Of a stretch of DNA of 6,536 nt, positions 5,464-6,536 are shown piece after piece. The DNA is from Acidimicrobiia bacterium (lineage in GTDB: Bacteria > Actinomycetota > Acidimicrobiia > Acidimicrobiales > JACDCH01), in the NCBI GenBank assembly GCA_013694495.1, contig JACDCH010000454.1, forward strand, positions 1 through 6,536, given 5' to 3'. How positions within the stretch are numbered: the stretch's first letter is position 1; each line of letters begins with the position of its first letter. The notes under the pieces are model-generated. The model did no database searches and was not told where the DNA came from. It saw only the letters and a list, made by a program, of their open reading frames with translations. Made by a program: the position numbers and the translations under genes.

Positions 5464-5482
5464 CCGCCGTCGTGCCCGGCGG
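5464..5482. repeat. Inverted repeat in the divergent intergenic region
   Basis: CCGCCG (5464-5469) pairs with CGGCGG (5477-5482) around a 7-nt loop. The right arm belongs to GTGCCCGGCGG (5472-5482), which recurs with one mismatch at 5506-5516. It lies between the two divergent -10 boxes and could be a shared operator, but GC-rich DNA gives such arms easily. Confidence 0.3.
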
Positions 5483-5532
5483 AGCGCCCGTCCACCCGTC
5501 GGAGGGTGCCGGGCGGCGGCGGGCCTCGCAGG

Positions 5533-5538
5533 TACCGT
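5533..5538 (+). promoter_or_regulatory. -10 box of a probable smc promoter
   Basis: TACCGT, identical to the rpmF -10 hexamer, ends 9 nt before the smc ATG. No purine-rich ribosome binding site and no good -35 box are visible. Transcription would begin within a few bases of the start codon. Confidence 0.45.
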
Positions 5539-5547
5539 GGACCTCGG

Positions 5548-6536
5548 ATGTTCCTCAAGTCGCTGACCCTGAAGGGCTTCAAGTCGTTCGCCGACGCGAC
5601 GACCCTCGAGCTGGAGCCCGGCATCACCGTCGTGGTCGGGCCGAACGGGTCGGGGAAGTCCAACGTCGTCGACGCCATCGGCTGGGTGCTGGGCGCCCAG
5701 GCCCCGTCGACGGTGCGCAGCCAGAAGATGGACGACGTCATCTTCGCCGGCACCGCCAAGCGGCCGGCGCTGGGCCGGGCCGAGGTCAGCCTCACCATCG
5801 ACAACTCGGCCGGGCTCCTGCCCATCGAGTTCAGCGAGGTCACGCTCACCCGCACGCTGTTCCGCAGCGGCGACTCCGAGTACGCCATCAACGGCAGCCC
5901 CGTGCGCCTGCTCGACCTGCAGGAGCTGCTCTCCGACACCGGCGTGGGCCGTCAGCAGCACGTGATCGTGAGCCAGGGCCAGATCGACGCCGTCCTCAAC
6001 GCCCGCCCCGAGGACCGCCGGCTCATCATCGAGGAGGCCGCCGGCGTCCTGAAGTACCGGCGCCGCAAGGAGAAGGCCGAGCGCAAGCTGGCCGCCACGG
6101 AGGGCAACCTCACCCGCCTCCAGGACCTGCTGCGCGAGGTCCGGCGCCAGCTGCGGCCGCTCGAGCGCCAGGCCGACGCCGCCCGCCGCCACGGGTCGCT
6201 GGTCACCGAGCTGCTGGTGCTGCGCCGCCACGTGGTCGGCCGGGAGCTGGCCGTCCTGCGGGGCCGGTTGGAGAACGGCGCCCGCAGCCGGGCCGAGCTC
6301 GGTGGCGCCGAGCACGCCACCAAGGCCGACCTGGCCCGCCTCGACGCCGCTGTGCTCGCCACCGAGGCCGAGCTGTCGGCCATGGGTGCCGACGACGTGT
6401 CCGACCGCCTCGTGCGCACCGAGCGCGTGGTCGGACGGGCCCACGGCCTCGCCGCTGTGCTGGCCGAGCGGCGCCGGTCGATCGACCGCGAGCGGGGCGC
6501 GTCGGTCGACGCCGCCGTCGTCGCGTCCCTGGAAGC
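5548..6536 (+). CDS. smc: Chromosome segregation ATPase SMC, 3'-truncated by window
   Basis: SMC is the ATP-driven, ring-forming core of bacterial condensin; it works with ScpA and ScpB to compact and separate chromosomes. The first 329 codons are present (about a quarter of a typical protein of around 1200 residues), open to the window end. The N-terminus MFLKSLTLKGFKSFAD is diagnostic. Walker A, GPNGSGKS, is at 31-38, R57 aligns with the arginine finger of B. subtilis SMC, KMDDVIFAGT is at 60-69, the Q-loop region VSQGQIDAVLNARPEDRR starts at 141, and IIEEAAGVLKYRRRKEKAE leads into the coiled coil. Compared with B. subtilis, R45 is Gly and E50 is Ala in IGWVLGAQAP. ATG 5548 is fixed by the family N-terminus. 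ftsY often follows smc, but it is outside the window. Confidence 0.96.
   Translation, partial: MFLKSLTLKGFKSFADATTLELEPGITVVVGPNGSGKSNVVDAIGWVLGAQAPSTVRSQKMDDVIFAGTAKRPALGRAEVSLTIDNSAGLLPIEFSEVTLTRTLFRSGDSEYAINGSPVRLLDLQELLSDTGVGRQQHVIVSQGQIDAVLNARPEDRRLIIEEAAGVLKYRRRKEKAERKLAATEGNLTRLQDLLREVRRQLRPLERQADAARRHGSLVTELLVLRRHVVGRELAVLRGRLENGARSRAELGGAEHATKADLARLDAAVLATEAELSAMGADDVSDRLVRTERVVGRAHGLAAVLAERRRSIDRERGASVDAAVVASLE

Noticed and set aside
5436..5939. N-terminal extension of the serine hydrolase by 168 codons
   Set aside because: The extension would be antisense to the smc N-terminus and cross both divergent promoters; the hydrolase domain begins normally at the ATG ending at 5435.
4048..6444. 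Minus-strand open frame of about 798 codons across mutM, the hydrolase and smc
   Set aside because: It runs out of frame through the hydrolase gene and antisense to smc and mutM; the R/P/G-rich product is a composition artefact.

Overview
The window is GC-rich bacterial chromosome with densely packed genes. I infer a deep-branching actinobacterium, probably of the Acidimicrobiia type. The grounds are strong G/C preference at third codon positions, GTG starts, a four-cysteine L32 protein, and actinobacterial-style TANNNT -10 boxes with poor -35 boxes set very close to start codons. The taxon is an inference from style and synteny, not from a marker search.

Layout from left to right. (1) Positions 1-743 hold the 3' part of a membrane-protein gene: a Pro/Ala/Gln/Tyr-rich tail followed by two related DUF4389-like membrane modules. 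(2) Positions 744-1060 are non-coding, with GC-rich hairpins, a 28-bp-period direct repeat and the promoter of the next unit. (3) Positions 1061-4171 hold a plus-strand housekeeping cluster: rpmF (ribosomal protein L32), plsX (acyl-ACP:phosphate acyltransferase), acpP (acyl carrier protein), rnc (RNase III) and mutM/fpg (8-oxoguanine DNA glycosylase). (4) Positions 4200-5435, on the minus strand, hold a SxxK serine hydrolase of the class C beta-lactamase / family VIII esterase fold, convergent to mutM. (5) From 5548 to the window end is the 5' part of smc (chromosome condensation ATPase), divergent from the hydrolase.

The order rpmF-plsX-acpP-rnc-...-smc is the widely conserved fatty-acid/phospholipid, RNA-processing and chromosome-segregation neighbourhood. 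Here it is shortened. No fabD, fabG or fabH lies between plsX and acpP, and no yceD (DUF177) gene lies in front of rpmF. The hydrolase gene sits between mutM and smc. PlsX and AcpP work together, because PlsX takes acyl groups from acyl-ACP to begin phosphatidic acid synthesis. rnc and mutM are translationally linked by an 8-nt overlap.

I do not see a new multi-gene system; this is mostly a core-genome region. The points most worth a second look are: the -10-like boxes 7-9 nt before the ATGs of acpP, the hydrolase and smc, suggesting leaderless transcripts; a perfect tandem 8-mer at the -35 position of the acpP promoter; the internally duplicated membrane protein at the left edge; two palindromes inside the rpmF promoter spacer; and motif departures in the hydrolase and SMC.
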